In this document: one piece after another, positions 6,115 through 14,027 of the stretch
How the letters are laid out: each line of letters begins with the position of its first letter
How positions within the stretch are numbered: position 1 is the stretch's first letter
Origin: Sediminibacterium sp.
GTDB lineage: Bacteria > Bacteroidota > Bacteroidia > Chitinophagales > Chitinophagaceae
Reading direction: 5' to 3'
Length of the DNA stretch: 19,120 bases
Assembly: GCA_028288645.1 (NCBI GenBank)
Contig: JAQBNJ010000013.1
Location: 1-19,120, forward strand
Notes under the pieces: generated by a model
Told to the model about the DNA's origin: nothing
The model's input: only the letters and a program-made list of their open reading frames with translations
Databases searched by the model: none
Made by a program: the position numbers and the translations under genes

Positions 6115-7608
6115 TCATTCAACAAAAAACGCACCCGAAGCGCTAATCGCCTGTTTCCATTCGGCCGCTTTTTTATTGGCTTCGGCTTCCGGCATTTGGG
6201 GTTTGAATTTTTTATCTACCTGCCAGTATTTTTCAATCTCTTCATTGTTGCTCCAGAAACCGATGGCAAGTCCTGCGAGATAAGCTGCACCTAATGCGGT
6301 TGTTTCTGTAATCACGGGACGCACAACGGTTGTTTTTAAAAGATCGCTTTGAAATTGCAGGAGTTGGTTGTTCACTGTTGCTCCGCCATCAACGCGTAAT
6401 TCTTTGATGGTTACACCAGCATCCGCTTCCATCGCTGTTAATACATCCATGGTTTGATAAGCGATGCTTTCAACTGCTGCGCGTGCAATATGCCCGGCAG
6501 TAGTTCCTCTTGTAATACCAACGATCGTACCGCGTGCATGCTGGTTCCAATAAGGTGCACCCAACCCCGCAAACGCTGGAACCAGGTAAACACCGCCATT
6601 ATCTTCTACCGTAGCAGCAAGCGCTTCTACATCACCGGATGATTTAATAATTCCCAATCCATCGCGCAGCCATTGTACAACGGCGCCTGCGATGAACACA
6701 CTTCCTTCCAGTGCATAATGCACTTCACCATTTATTTTCCAGGCGATAGTGGTAACCAGGTTATTTTTTGAAAGTATCGGTTTGGTGCCGGTATGCATCA
6801 ACATAAAACAACCGGTGCCGTAAGTATTCTTTACCATGCCGGGCTGCAAACACATCTGTCCGAACAATGCGGCCTGTTGATCTCCCGCTACACCACATAT
6901 CGGAATACTTGCAGAAGTTAGTACCTGTTGCGTGTGGCCAAACACTTCACTGCTCGATCTTACTTCGGGTAATACGGATGCAGGAATATCAAACAGTTCC
7001 AGTAATTCTTTATCCCATTCTGTGGTGTGAATATTATACAACATAGTACGCGATGCATTGGTAACATCGGTTGCATGTACCTGCCCGTTGGTTAATTTCC
7101 AGATCAGCCATGAATCAACCGTGCCGAAACAGAGTTCGCCGTTTGCGGCTTGCGTTCTTGCACCTTCTACATTGTCCAGGATCCATTTGAGTTTAGTGGC
7201 GGAGAAATATGCATCGAGTATCAATCCTGTTTTTTCCTGTATGGATACATGATGCCCGGCTTTTCTCAATTCATCACAATAGCCCGCTGTTCTTTTGTCC
7301 TGCCATACAATGGCATTGTATAGTGGCTCGCCTGTTGCGCGGTTCCATACAATGGTTGTTTCACGCTGGTTGGTGATGCCGATGCCGGCAATATCTGCGA
7401 CGGTTAAACCGGCTTTTAAAACAGCTTCGGTGGCAACAGCTAGTTGTGTGTACCAGATCTCGTTAGCATCATGCTCAACCCATCCAGCGTTTGGAAATAT
7501 TTGTGTGAATTCTTTTTGTGCAACGGCTACCACTTCACTGGCATGGTTAAACACAATGGCACGCGAACTGGTGGTGCCCTGGTCGAAGGCTAGGATGTAT
7601 TTAGGCAT
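6115..7608 (-). CDS. glpK: glycerol kinase
   Basis: A 497-residue FGGY-family kinase of standard length. It phosphorylates glycerol with ATP to glycerol-3-phosphate in the cytoplasm. Visible markers: phosphate loop FDQGTTSSR (8-16), glycerol-contact QRET (81-84) and VWQDKRT (101-107), [13 protein letters not shown] (161-173), catalytic-base region [11 protein letters not shown] (241-251, D243 matching the E. coli base), [17 protein letters not shown], and [11 protein letters not shown]. The glycine-rich fructose-bisphosphate loop found just before GDQQ in E. coli is absent ([14 protein letters not shown] segment), so classical FBP inhibition is unlikely. It is last in the minus-strand glpD-susCD series, 165 bp after the SGNH hydrolase, so it may be the distal operon gene or have its own promoter. 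No GlpF lies beside it. Confidence 0.97.
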   Translation of the reverse strand: MPKYILAFDQGTTSSRAIVFNHASEVVAVAQKEFTQIFPNAGWVEHDANEIWYTQLAVATEAVLKAGLTVADIAGIGITNQRETTIVWNRATGEPLYNAIVWQDKRTAGYCDELRKAGHHVSIQEKTGLILDAYFSATKLKWILDNVEGARTQAANGELCFGTVDSWLIWKLTNGQVHATDVTNASRTMLYNIHTTEWDKELLELFDIPASVLPEVRSSSEVFGHTQQVLTSASIPICGVAGDQQAALFGQMCLQPGMVKNTYGTGCFMLMHTGTKPILSKNNLVTTIAWKINGEVHYALEGSVFIAGAVVQWLRDGLGIIKSSGDVEALAATVEDNGGVYLVPAFAGLGAPYWNQHARGTIVGITRGTTAGHIARAAVESIAYQTMDVLTAMEADAGVTIKELRVDGGATVNNQLLQFQSDLLKTTVVRPVITETTALGAAYLAGLAIGFWSNNEEIEKYWQVDKKFKPQMPEAEANKKAAEWKQAISASGAFFVE

Positions 7609-7652
7609 ATGGCAATATTCCCTCCCGGGATTTTAATTTTTCAGCAATCGTT

Positions 7653-7764
7653 TTTTCACGCACCCGCTCGCCTGAGCTTAGCGGGCGAGAAGAAGCAAAG
7701 TTAGCAAAGGAGCAAAGTTTTTCTTAGCGCCTTGTGCGCCCTTCTCTGCGCCTTTGCGTGAAAA
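7653..7764. repeat. second CGCAAAGG-type inverted repeat with a nested hairpin
   Basis: TTTTCACGCA (7653-7662) pairs perfectly with TGCGTGAAAA (7755-7764). The right arm contains GCGCCTTTGCGTGAAA (7748-7763), identical over 16 bases to 1567-1582. Immediately inside the left terminus sits a G+C-rich hairpin, 7663-7689 (CCCGCT with AGCGGG, or CTCGCC with GGCGAG), followed by AGCAAAG three times (7694, 7703, 7711). It looks like a diverged or composite copy of the 1465-1582 element. It lies between two minus-strand genes, upstream of glpK. Confidence 0.8.
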
Positions 7765-7773
7765 TCTAAAGGA

Positions 7774-8469
7774 TTATTTCAGGTAACCTTCGTTATGCAA
7801 CAAGGCCGCCCATAGTTTATAACCATCGGCATTAATATGTAGTCCGTCTATCGTATATTTTTTATCAAGCTTTCCATTTGCATCCATTAAAACAGGATGC
7901 AGATCGATCAACGTGATCTTTGTTTCTTCTGCTATTTTTTTCAGGCCACTGTTTACATAGGCAATATGTTCGTCTTTGTTATAATGATTTTTGAATTGTG
8001 TGAATTCATTGTTCACCGGCATTAACGTGTGAAAATAAATTTTAGTTGCAGGTGAACCAGCCTGTATCCGTGTGATGATCTTTCGGTAATTTTCCAGGAT
8101 CCTGTCATCCGGAACATTGCGGGATATATCATTGATGCCGATCAGTATAAAAACCTTGGCGGGCTTTCCATTGATCACTTCATCCAATCTTTCCAGTATT
8201 CCATAACTGATATCGCCGGAGATGCCGCGGTTTTTAATGTTTTCCATCCCCAATAATTCTCTCCATTCAACATTTGCGGTAATGCTGTTGCCGAGAAATA
8301 CGATGTCTTTTGAACTGTGCGGGTAACTGATGAATTGTCCAACTTTCAGCGCCCAATTGTTGGGACGGAAGGTACTGTCCCATGCGCCGGTTGGAGTTTG
8401 TGCGTTTGCAAACGCAATGCTCAATATGAATAGGAGGAGGTAACTGTATAGTTTTTTAGCAGGTTTCAT
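7774..8469 (-). CDS. exported SGNH/GDSL-family hydrolase
   Basis: A 231-residue secreted esterase or deacylase. The signal peptide ends at about ANA-Q (residues 21-24). All four SGNH blocks are intact: FLGNSIT with nucleophile S62, RGISGD with oxyanion G85, IGINDIS with N113, and DGLHIN with catalytic D208 and H211. The spacing is normal, so it should be active. SGNH enzymes cleave acyl esters of lipids, sugars or polymers. Here it sits between a glycerophosphodiester phosphodiesterase (44 bp away) and glpK, which suggests removal of acyl groups from phospholipid or another glycerol-containing ester; that is inference. An acetyl-sugar esterase would have the same signature. The product is likely periplasmic or surface-exposed. 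Confidence 0.9.
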   Translation of the reverse strand: MKPAKKLYSYLLLFILSIAFANAQTPTGAWDSTFRPNNWALKVGQFISYPHSSKDIVFLGNSITANVEWRELLGMENIKNRGISGDISYGILERLDEVINGKPAKVFILIGINDISRNVPDDRILENYRKIITRIQAGSPATKIYFHTLMPVNNEFTQFKNHYNKDEHIAYVNSGLKKIAEETKITLIDLHPVLMDANGKLDKKYTIDGLHINADGYKLWAALLHNEGYLK

Positions 8470-8499
8470 ATTGAATATTTTAAACGTGGTTGGTGCTTA

Positions 8500-8529
8500 T
8501 CGGTCAGGCCGCTCTAGCGTCCCGACCGA
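8500..8529. repeat. hairpin enclosing the stop codon of the GDPD gene
   Basis: TCGGTC (8500-8505) pairs with GACCGA (8524-8529). Inside, GG/CC and CGCT/AGCG (8510-8513 with 8516-8519) continue the stem with two single mismatches and a two-base loop. The TAG stop of the phosphodiesterase gene (8514-8516) falls at the loop, so the protein's last residues are encoded by the stem. No T-run follows on the minus strand, so a processing or mRNA-stability role fits better than termination. Confidence 0.6.
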
Positions 8530-9446
8530 ATTTGGCTGAACAGATCCGGATAATCAGATATGATTCCATCAACGCCCATATCAACCAGTTTCTGTATTTC
8601 ATCTTTTGTATTCACAGTCCACGGCACAATTTTCATTTTGTTTGCGTGACATGCATCGATCACCTGCTGTGTTACTGTTGAGTAGGTAGGGCTATAGATA
8701 TCCGGTGTAAAGCCAAGTTTGCTGATCTGTTCTGCAACTTTATCTGCGCCATCCCTGTCAATTAGGAATGATGTTTTGATGCCGGGATAATTTTTATGCA
8801 ATACCTGCAAGGGTCTCAGATCAAAACTTTGTATCACACACCTGTTGAGTATATTTTTTTGTTTGAGTACGGCTACCAGTTTTTCTACAAACAATTCCGG
8901 CTCAGGGTGGTTGATATTATCTGTTGCTTTTTTCGATTTGATCTCGATATTATAGTGAATGGTTCTTTGTTTTGCAGAGGCTTCTGCTTCCGCAGCATCT
9001 ACCAGGTCAATAAGCAAAGGTTTATACGCTGCTGTTTTTTGCTGGCGCGGAAAATCAGGATGGGGTTTCATGCCCACGTCATACTTTTTTATATCGGCAT
9101 AATTCAACTGGTATAAAATAGTTTTCTGTGCTTCCTGTGCGGTGAGGTATTTTCCTTCAGGTGTTGTAGTGATAAGCGGGTTGAAGTATGGATCATGTGA
9201 AACAACTACCTGTCCGTCTTTAGTAATATGTACATCCATTTCCAATGTCTGCACTTCTTTTATGTCCACCGCATTGCGCATGGCAACGATGGTGTTTTCG
9301 GGCATCAATCCACGTCCACCGCGGTGCGCTTCGAAGTCAAAGACATTTGAAGCCATAGAATTTTTTGTTTTTGTTGATGCACATGCAAGTACTGAGCAAA
9401 CAATTATAAACAGGTACAGGTATCTTTTCATGCTTCTATTCTCCAA
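8514..9446 (-). CDS. glycerophosphodiester phosphodiesterase lipoprotein
   Basis: A 310-residue GDPD-family TIM barrel that splits glycerophosphodiesters into glycerol-3-phosphate and an alcohol. The lipoprotein signal ends SVLAC (C22). Catalytic residues are complete: EAHRGGRGLMPENT (H41, E50, N51), EMDVH (E69, D71), VVSHD (H84), NIEIKS (E168, K170), QSFD (206-209) and PWTVN near the C-terminus. M6 (codon at 9429-9431) gives a more typical lipoprotein start (MKRYLYLF) and a 21-bp gap after the phosphoesterase; the longer form leaves only six bases. Tight spacing means co-transcription with that gene. It belongs to the GlpQ/UgpQ group, but I leave the symbol empty because the exact type cannot be assigned. 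The product is membrane-anchored, probably periplasmic. Confidence 0.93.
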   Translation of the reverse strand: MENRSMKRYLYLFIIVCSVLACASTKTKNSMASNVFDFEAHRGGRGLMPENTIVAMRNAVDIKEVQTLEMDVHITKDGQVVVSHDPYFNPLITTTPEGKYLTAQEAQKTILYQLNYADIKKYDVGMKPHPDFPRQQKTAAYKPLLIDLVDAAEAEASAKQRTIHYNIEIKSKKATDNINHPEPELFVEKLVAVLKQKNILNRCVIQSFDLRPLQVLHKNYPGIKTSFLIDRDGADKVAEQISKLGFTPDIYSPTYSTVTQQVIDACHANKMKIVPWTVNTKDEIQKLVDMGVDGIISDYPDLFSQIRSGR

Positions 9447-9452
9447 ATACGT

Positions 9453-10886
9453 TTATGCAACCGCTTCATATTTATTACCAAAGCGATCTGTTGCGCGCAC
9501 TTTTATTTTTTTGTAGCCAGCCGGTAATGTTTGTGAAAATAAATGATCGGTCATTTTAGGTTCTGCAAATGCACGGGCAACAGGCAATGCCGGGCCCTTT
9601 AAGGTAGCTACTGCCAGCGGATCAAAACCAGGTTTGTTTTTGATCTCTCCTTTTGCCACATCATCTACCCACCATTCTACTTTCCATTCGGGATCCCAGT
9701 TAAAAACATTCGCCACCATTTCATTCTCTCCTGCTTCATTTTTTTGTATGAAAAGACTTACCTGGTGCGATTTATCCTGGCCCGTTGATTTGTAATGCCA
9801 GGTAAGATCGGTTCCTTTCACATCATACACGCCATAACCATCGGGCGTTCCATCTTCACAGATAGGGCCGGTCCACCATGCACCGCAAACCGTTCCGTGG
9901 TTGTGTTCATAAACACCTTCTTTGATCACGTTACGGTTATAGTGCGTGTGACCAGACATGATATGACATTTTGAAAACGGCTTCAGCAAAGCATATAATT
10001 CTGCGTTATTTTTTACTGCGGTGTGAACGGGAATGTGCGTGCAAACGATCAAAAGGTTATCCTTCGGAACAAAAGAAAGATCCTTTTGTAACCAATCTAA
10101 CTGTTGTTGCGTGATCCTTCCTTCATATTCTCTCTCAGTTCCTAGATAGTAAACATCATCTAAAACAACATAATGCACTTTACCGCGGTTAAACGAATAA
10201 TGCGTTGGTCCGTACATTTTTTTGAAGGTGATATCGGATGTTTCATTACCTCCCAGGCGGTAATCCATATCATGGTTTCCTTTTGCCTGGAAGAAAGGGA
10301 TCCCGCATTTCTTAATTGCCCTGTTATAATCAGGAAACAGATCATGGTTATCCCAAACAATATCGCCCACGCAAATGCCATGGGTCAAGGTTCCCGAAGG
10401 AAGCCCGGATAAAGTTTTCTGCAGATCAGGAACAGATTCTGTCATCATCATTTCCACATCTTTCTTGTTCTTTACCTGAGGATCGGCCCAGATGATGAAC
10501 TGGTGATCAGTATCATTTTTACCGAGCGGCTGTAATTCAAAATCGGCTTTTGTATTGTCTTTGATATCACTCATCACTTTATACTGACGCGTGATATGAT
10601 CTTCATGCAGAAAATCGTAACCCGATGGCGTAGATATTGTAATAAACTGTGCATCATTATGCGCATCTATCGTGTACATGCCATTTGCATCCGTGGCCAC
10701 TACACTATAACTGTCCGTTACCACCACATTGGCCAATGGTTTTCCTTTTGATACAACCCTGCCGGTAAAACTTTTCGCAGCATTACGCGGAAAGAGTTTG
10801 GAAAACGGTCGCGCATAGGAAGATGCGATACCTGCGCCGGTAAAGACCAATAGGTTCTTTAGAAAAAAACGTCTTTGCATATACAA
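9453..10886 (-). CDS. Tat-exported calcineurin-like phosphoesterase with N- and C-terminal accessory domains
   Basis: A 477-residue three-part metallophosphoesterase. It starts MYMQRRFFLKN, a twin-arginine (RRxFLK) export signal, then a carboxypeptidase-regulatory-like beta domain (about 40-118, the MetallophosN type). The catalytic domain shows WADPQ (D135, Q137), VGDIVWDN (D175), KGNHDMD (N204, H205), CTHIPVH (H284) and SGHTHYN (H313, H315). The first block reads DxQ instead of the usual DxH. A C-terminal MetallophosC-like domain follows (about 330-477). Tat export suggests folding with metal in the cytoplasm before release. It is 19 bp after the DUF5689 gene and 6-21 bp before the GDPD gene, placing it in one operon with susC and susD. 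Likely roles are phosphomonoester or phosphodiester hydrolysis of the imported substrate; the specificity is not readable. Confidence 0.9.
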   Translation of the reverse strand: MYMQRRFFLKNLLVFTGAGIASSYARPFSKLFPRNAAKSFTGRVVSKGKPLANVVVTDSYSVVATDANGMYTIDAHNDAQFITISTPSGYDFLHEDHITRQYKVMSDIKDNTKADFELQPLGKNDTDHQFIIWADPQVKNKKDVEMMMTESVPDLQKTLSGLPSGTLTHGICVGDIVWDNHDLFPDYNRAIKKCGIPFFQAKGNHDMDYRLGGNETSDITFKKMYGPTHYSFNRGKVHYVVLDDVYYLGTEREYEGRITQQQLDWLQKDLSFVPKDNLLIVCTHIPVHTAVKNNAELYALLKPFSKCHIMSGHTHYNRNVIKEGVYEHNHGTVCGAWWTGPICEDGTPDGYGVYDVKGTDLTWHYKSTGQDKSHQVSLFIQKNEAGENEMVANVFNWDPEWKVEWWVDDVAKGEIKNKPGFDPLAVATLKGPALPVARAFAEPKMTDHLFSQTLPAGYKKIKVRATDRFGNKYEAVA

Positions 10887-10905
10887 CTGTTGATCCTGGT
10901 TTCGT

Positions 10906-12429
10906 TTATTTTAATTTGGTAGAGGATGCGTTTTCAATTTCTGCCAGAGTTGATGTTTTAGTGAGCAGCACATTTGTCTGGCTTCTTGCTTTTGACCACC
11001 TGCCCAGTGTAACATTGTATTCGCCACCCATGATATAGAAATAGCCAAGATCGGCGGTAGTATACGTCATGTTCAGTGTATTGGACCCGCTTCTGTAAAA
11101 AGGCTGGTCATCTAATGTGATCGGGTTGGTAATATCATACCAGTCATTATTGCCGATGCGGTAACCCTGTACCGATGGTGTAGTAGTATATAAGCTACCA
11201 CCCGTTGATACAAACAACACATCTACCGGAATGGAAGTAAGTGTTACGTTGGTTCCTGCGAAAACGGCAATACCAGAAGCATTACCGCTATTGGCAAGCA
11301 AGCCTGATGTTTTCAACCCAAAACCATCTCCATCTGTTGTGGTATAATTGAATGCTTTGATCCAGTTAGAGCCGGCAATGCTGGTAGAACCTGTGCCATT
11401 GATCAGCTTAGACGTTCCTCCAACATAAAAGTAAGAGCCCTTAGTAACGGTACCTGATGTGAGATTCAGTTTGTAGGTACGCATATTACCGGTTGCCCAT
11501 CCGCTTGCGGGATATCCTGTAGGAACAGAAGCATTGGCATTATTGGTAAACACCATTGAATAAGGCGTTGTAGCAAAATTGATATCGCGCGTGGCAATAC
11601 ATTGTACATACTCAAAATTACCATCACCACCCGCTACGTCACTGATAAAACCACTGATGATGATCGGTTGTACATTTACTGTTGAACTAAGTACTACGAT
11701 ATCACTTGCTTTACGCATCCTCAATTGCGGCACAATTTTATCTGCCACCTGCGTATTGAATACGATACCTGTGAAATTAGCTAGGAATGGCGCCGGGTTA
11801 TTCGCAAACGTTGCAGCGGCTTCTGTATGCAAAGTAATATCAGCAAAACCATCGTTCAGTAATTTATCACCTTTCAATACATCTGTTGGTCCAGGCAATG
11901 GATTGAAACCGCCCTTCACAATCACCAGTAAGGTGCTTTCGTATTTGTCAGGGTTAGCAACAATGGCATTAGACGGAACCTGGTTAACAGCTATCGAATT
12001 ACCTGAAGATATTTTTGTGACAGCAGCTTTTGTCAGACCCGTGATCTGTAAAATACCTTCCACTCTTTTCAATAAGCCGCCTTCTACATTTACAATAAGT
12101 GAATCTCCCGGCACATACGAAGCGGCGTCAGCGCCGATATTGATAGAGATGCCGCGCAGTTCTGACAAACGGCGCCTGTCCTGTATAACCAGCAAACCCG
12201 AAGGCAGATTATTTCCCGAGTGATCGGAAACAACAATGCCCGTAATTTTTGATGAACCAAACAGGTTCTCCGATGTAAGCGTAACATCAGATCCTTTATA
12301 TGAATCCCTGATATCATAGATAGATATATAAGGGCTGATTACTCCACCAGGATAATTCCCGGTCTTTTTGCAGCCCCACATGCTAAGGAATGAAAGCAAA
12401 AGGAAAGAATAAAATATTGACTTTTTCAT
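10906..12429 (-). CDS. DUF5689 domain lipoprotein
   Basis: A 507-residue surface or periplasmic lipoprotein. The signal ends SMWGC (C20). Residues from about 30 to 245 fit the DUF5689 pattern found downstream of susCD genes: an N-terminal segment leading into ITGIVVSDHSGNN and repeated beta-rich blocks suggestive of OB-like folds. From about 254 onward, IIISGFISDVAGGDGNFEYVQ followed by GWATGN and glycine/serine/threonine-rich beta strands resembles a lamin-tail-like domain; that second call is tentative. No catalytic motif is visible, so it probably binds or presents substrate. It lies between susD and the phosphoesterase with 36- and 19-bp gaps. DUF5689 proteins have been seen near nucleases and phosphoesterases in Bacteroidota, which hints at a phosphate-containing ligand. 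Confidence 0.8.
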   Translation of the reverse strand: MKKSIFYSFLLLSFLSMWGCKKTGNYPGGVISPYISIYDIRDSYKGSDVTLTSENLFGSSKITGIVVSDHSGNNLPSGLLVIQDRRRLSELRGISINIGADAASYVPGDSLIVNVEGGLLKRVEGILQITGLTKAAVTKISSGNSIAVNQVPSNAIVANPDKYESTLLVIVKGGFNPLPGPTDVLKGDKLLNDGFADITLHTEAAATFANNPAPFLANFTGIVFNTQVADKIVPQLRMRKASDIVVLSSTVNVQPIIISGFISDVAGGDGNFEYVQCIATRDINFATTPYSMVFTNNANASVPTGYPASGWATGNMRTYKLNLTSGTVTKGSYFYVGGTSKLINGTGSTSIAGSNWIKAFNYTTTDGDGFGLKTSGLLANSGNASGIAVFAGTNVTLTSIPVDVLFVSTGGSLYTTTPSVQGYRIGNNDWYDITNPITLDDQPFYRSGSNTLNMTYTTADLGYFYIMGGEYNVTLGRWSKARSQTNVLLTKTSTLAEIENASSTKLK

Positions 12430-12465
12430 TTTAGTTTTTTTTAGGTCTTAACAACGGGTTTTATA

Positions 12466-14013
12466 TTATGGTTTCTGCCACCAAACCTGCGTGGATATAA
12501 GATCCGGTCCCTGTGCCGCTACAGCAGCCTGGTAACTGGTTGGGTTAGCTGATTGCACATACACCGGATAGACCATTCTTGCCGGCATGATCCCATTATT
12601 TTTAAATCCGGAATTCGGGATCAATACCGGGTGGCCCGTGCGGCGATATTCAAACCACATCTGCAGATCCTCTAAAAACAAGGAATAATATTTTTGCAGA
12701 TGAATTCTTTCCATCTTCTGATCTAGTGTAGCAGCATTGTTCCATTCGATACTTGCGGCTATCATGAACGTGTTGATATTATTAGGCAATCCGGTTTGTG
12801 AATTGATGATGGTTGGCCAGGTGGGCAACCATAAGGTGATGCTGTTCAAAACACCATCATTGTAATAGGTTTCCGCAGAACCGCTGATCCATCCTTTTGC
12901 AGCGGCTTCGGCTAAAATGAATTTTATTTCTGCATAGTTCATGATCATCCCCGTTAAAGGGTCTGTTTGCAAAGACACGGCAGAAGTGTTTGAGTAGAAA
13001 TAAGATTTCTTCACCGGGTTTGTATTCGGTGCATAGCCACTCGGAAGGCCAAGGTATGCTCCCTGGTAAGGTGCGATACCCCAACGGTTGAAACCAGCGG
13101 TGCCATACGTAGGAATATCAATACGCGGGTCGTTCCAGTTCACCAGGTTCTGTATAAAGAAAGTTGCAAGGCCCGGTGCCCTGAAATCCTGTTCCCTTAC
13201 CGCGATGTATGGTGAAGTATAAGGTGCAGTGCCTGTCCATTTTAAAATAGCAGATTCATCATTGGTCGCTATGATCGGGTAATTAGCCGGATTGGTATCG
13301 ATCATGTCTTTGATCTTCGCCTTCACTGCTGCGGATACTTCTGCTTTACCCGAAACCCTTAACAGCAAACGCAGGTATAATGAATTACCGAACTTGCGCC
13401 AGCGTGAAATGACGCCTCCATAAATAGGATCACTTGCTGAAGCAATACCGGTGTTGGCTGAGAGTAAGGTATTTGCCGTTTCCAGTTTTTGAAAAATATC
13501 TGCATAGATATTTTGTTGCCTGTCGAAAGCCGGTTCGTAGTTAAGTGAGTCTTTCCCATGATTGGATTGCGAGTAAGGAATATCACCATAAGTATCTGTC
13601 AGGATAGAATAGATCCATGACTGGCAGATCAATGAAATACCCATGTAAGACTTATTATAATTTACGCCGCTGTCTTTCGAGAGATTATAAATGTCTTTAA
13701 AATTGGTGAGCTCCGTATATAAACCGTTATAGAGATAATCGGAAAAGTTAGAACGGTAATCATACCTGAATACCTGTCCTTCCGCATCACTCTGGTTTAC
13801 GGTAACCTGCATCAACTCATTTGTAAAGTTGCGGTTACGGAGCATGTTATAGGTTAAGGCATCTACCAATGCGGGTGCAAGTAATTGTTGCGGCAACGCA
13901 TTCGGTATATTATTCGGATCGGTATTGATCTCGGTAAAATTCTTTGTACATGACGACAGCGCGAAGCTGAGGACCAGGACAACGACTGTGGTTTTATATA
14001 TATACTTTTTCAT
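12466..14013 (-). CDS. SusD/RagB-family nutrient-binding lipoprotein
   Basis: A 515-residue outer-membrane lipoprotein of the SusD-like_2 branch. The signal ends ALSSC (C22), followed by the family opening TKNFTEINTDPNNIP. Further hallmarks are the helical repeat region with QSWIYSILTDTYGDIPYS, MIMNYAEIKFILAEAAAKGWI, and LEDLQMWFEYRRTGHPVL near the C-terminus. SusD proteins cap the SusC barrel and deliver ligand to it. The gap to the preceding susC gene is 14 bp, the classic tandem arrangement. The binding surface cannot be read from sequence, so the ligand is inferred from neighbours: glycerol-phosphate-containing material. Confidence 0.95.
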   Translation of the reverse strand: MKKYIYKTTVVVLVLSFALSSCTKNFTEINTDPNNIPNALPQQLLAPALVDALTYNMLRNRNFTNELMQVTVNQSDAEGQVFRYDYRSNFSDYLYNGLYTELTNFKDIYNLSKDSGVNYNKSYMGISLICQSWIYSILTDTYGDIPYSQSNHGKDSLNYEPAFDRQQNIYADIFQKLETANTLLSANTGIASASDPIYGGVISRWRKFGNSLYLRLLLRVSGKAEVSAAVKAKIKDMIDTNPANYPIIATNDESAILKWTGTAPYTSPYIAVREQDFRAPGLATFFIQNLVNWNDPRIDIPTYGTAGFNRWGIAPYQGAYLGLPSGYAPNTNPVKKSYFYSNTSAVSLQTDPLTGMIMNYAEIKFILAEAAAKGWISGSAETYYNDGVLNSITLWLPTWPTIINSQTGLPNNINTFMIAASIEWNNAATLDQKMERIHLQKYYSLFLEDLQMWFEYRRTGHPVLIPNSGFKNNGIMPARMVYPVYVQSANPTSYQAAVAAQGPDLISTQVWWQKP

Positions 14014-14027
14014 TTTTCAAATAGTTT

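Noticed and set aside
11579..12223. Long open frame opposite the DUF5689 gene (214 codons), and similar frames opposite susC, glpK and the Gfo/Idh gene
   Set aside because: Their translations show no domain, signal or composition of a real protein, and they lie wholly within well-supported genes on the other strand.
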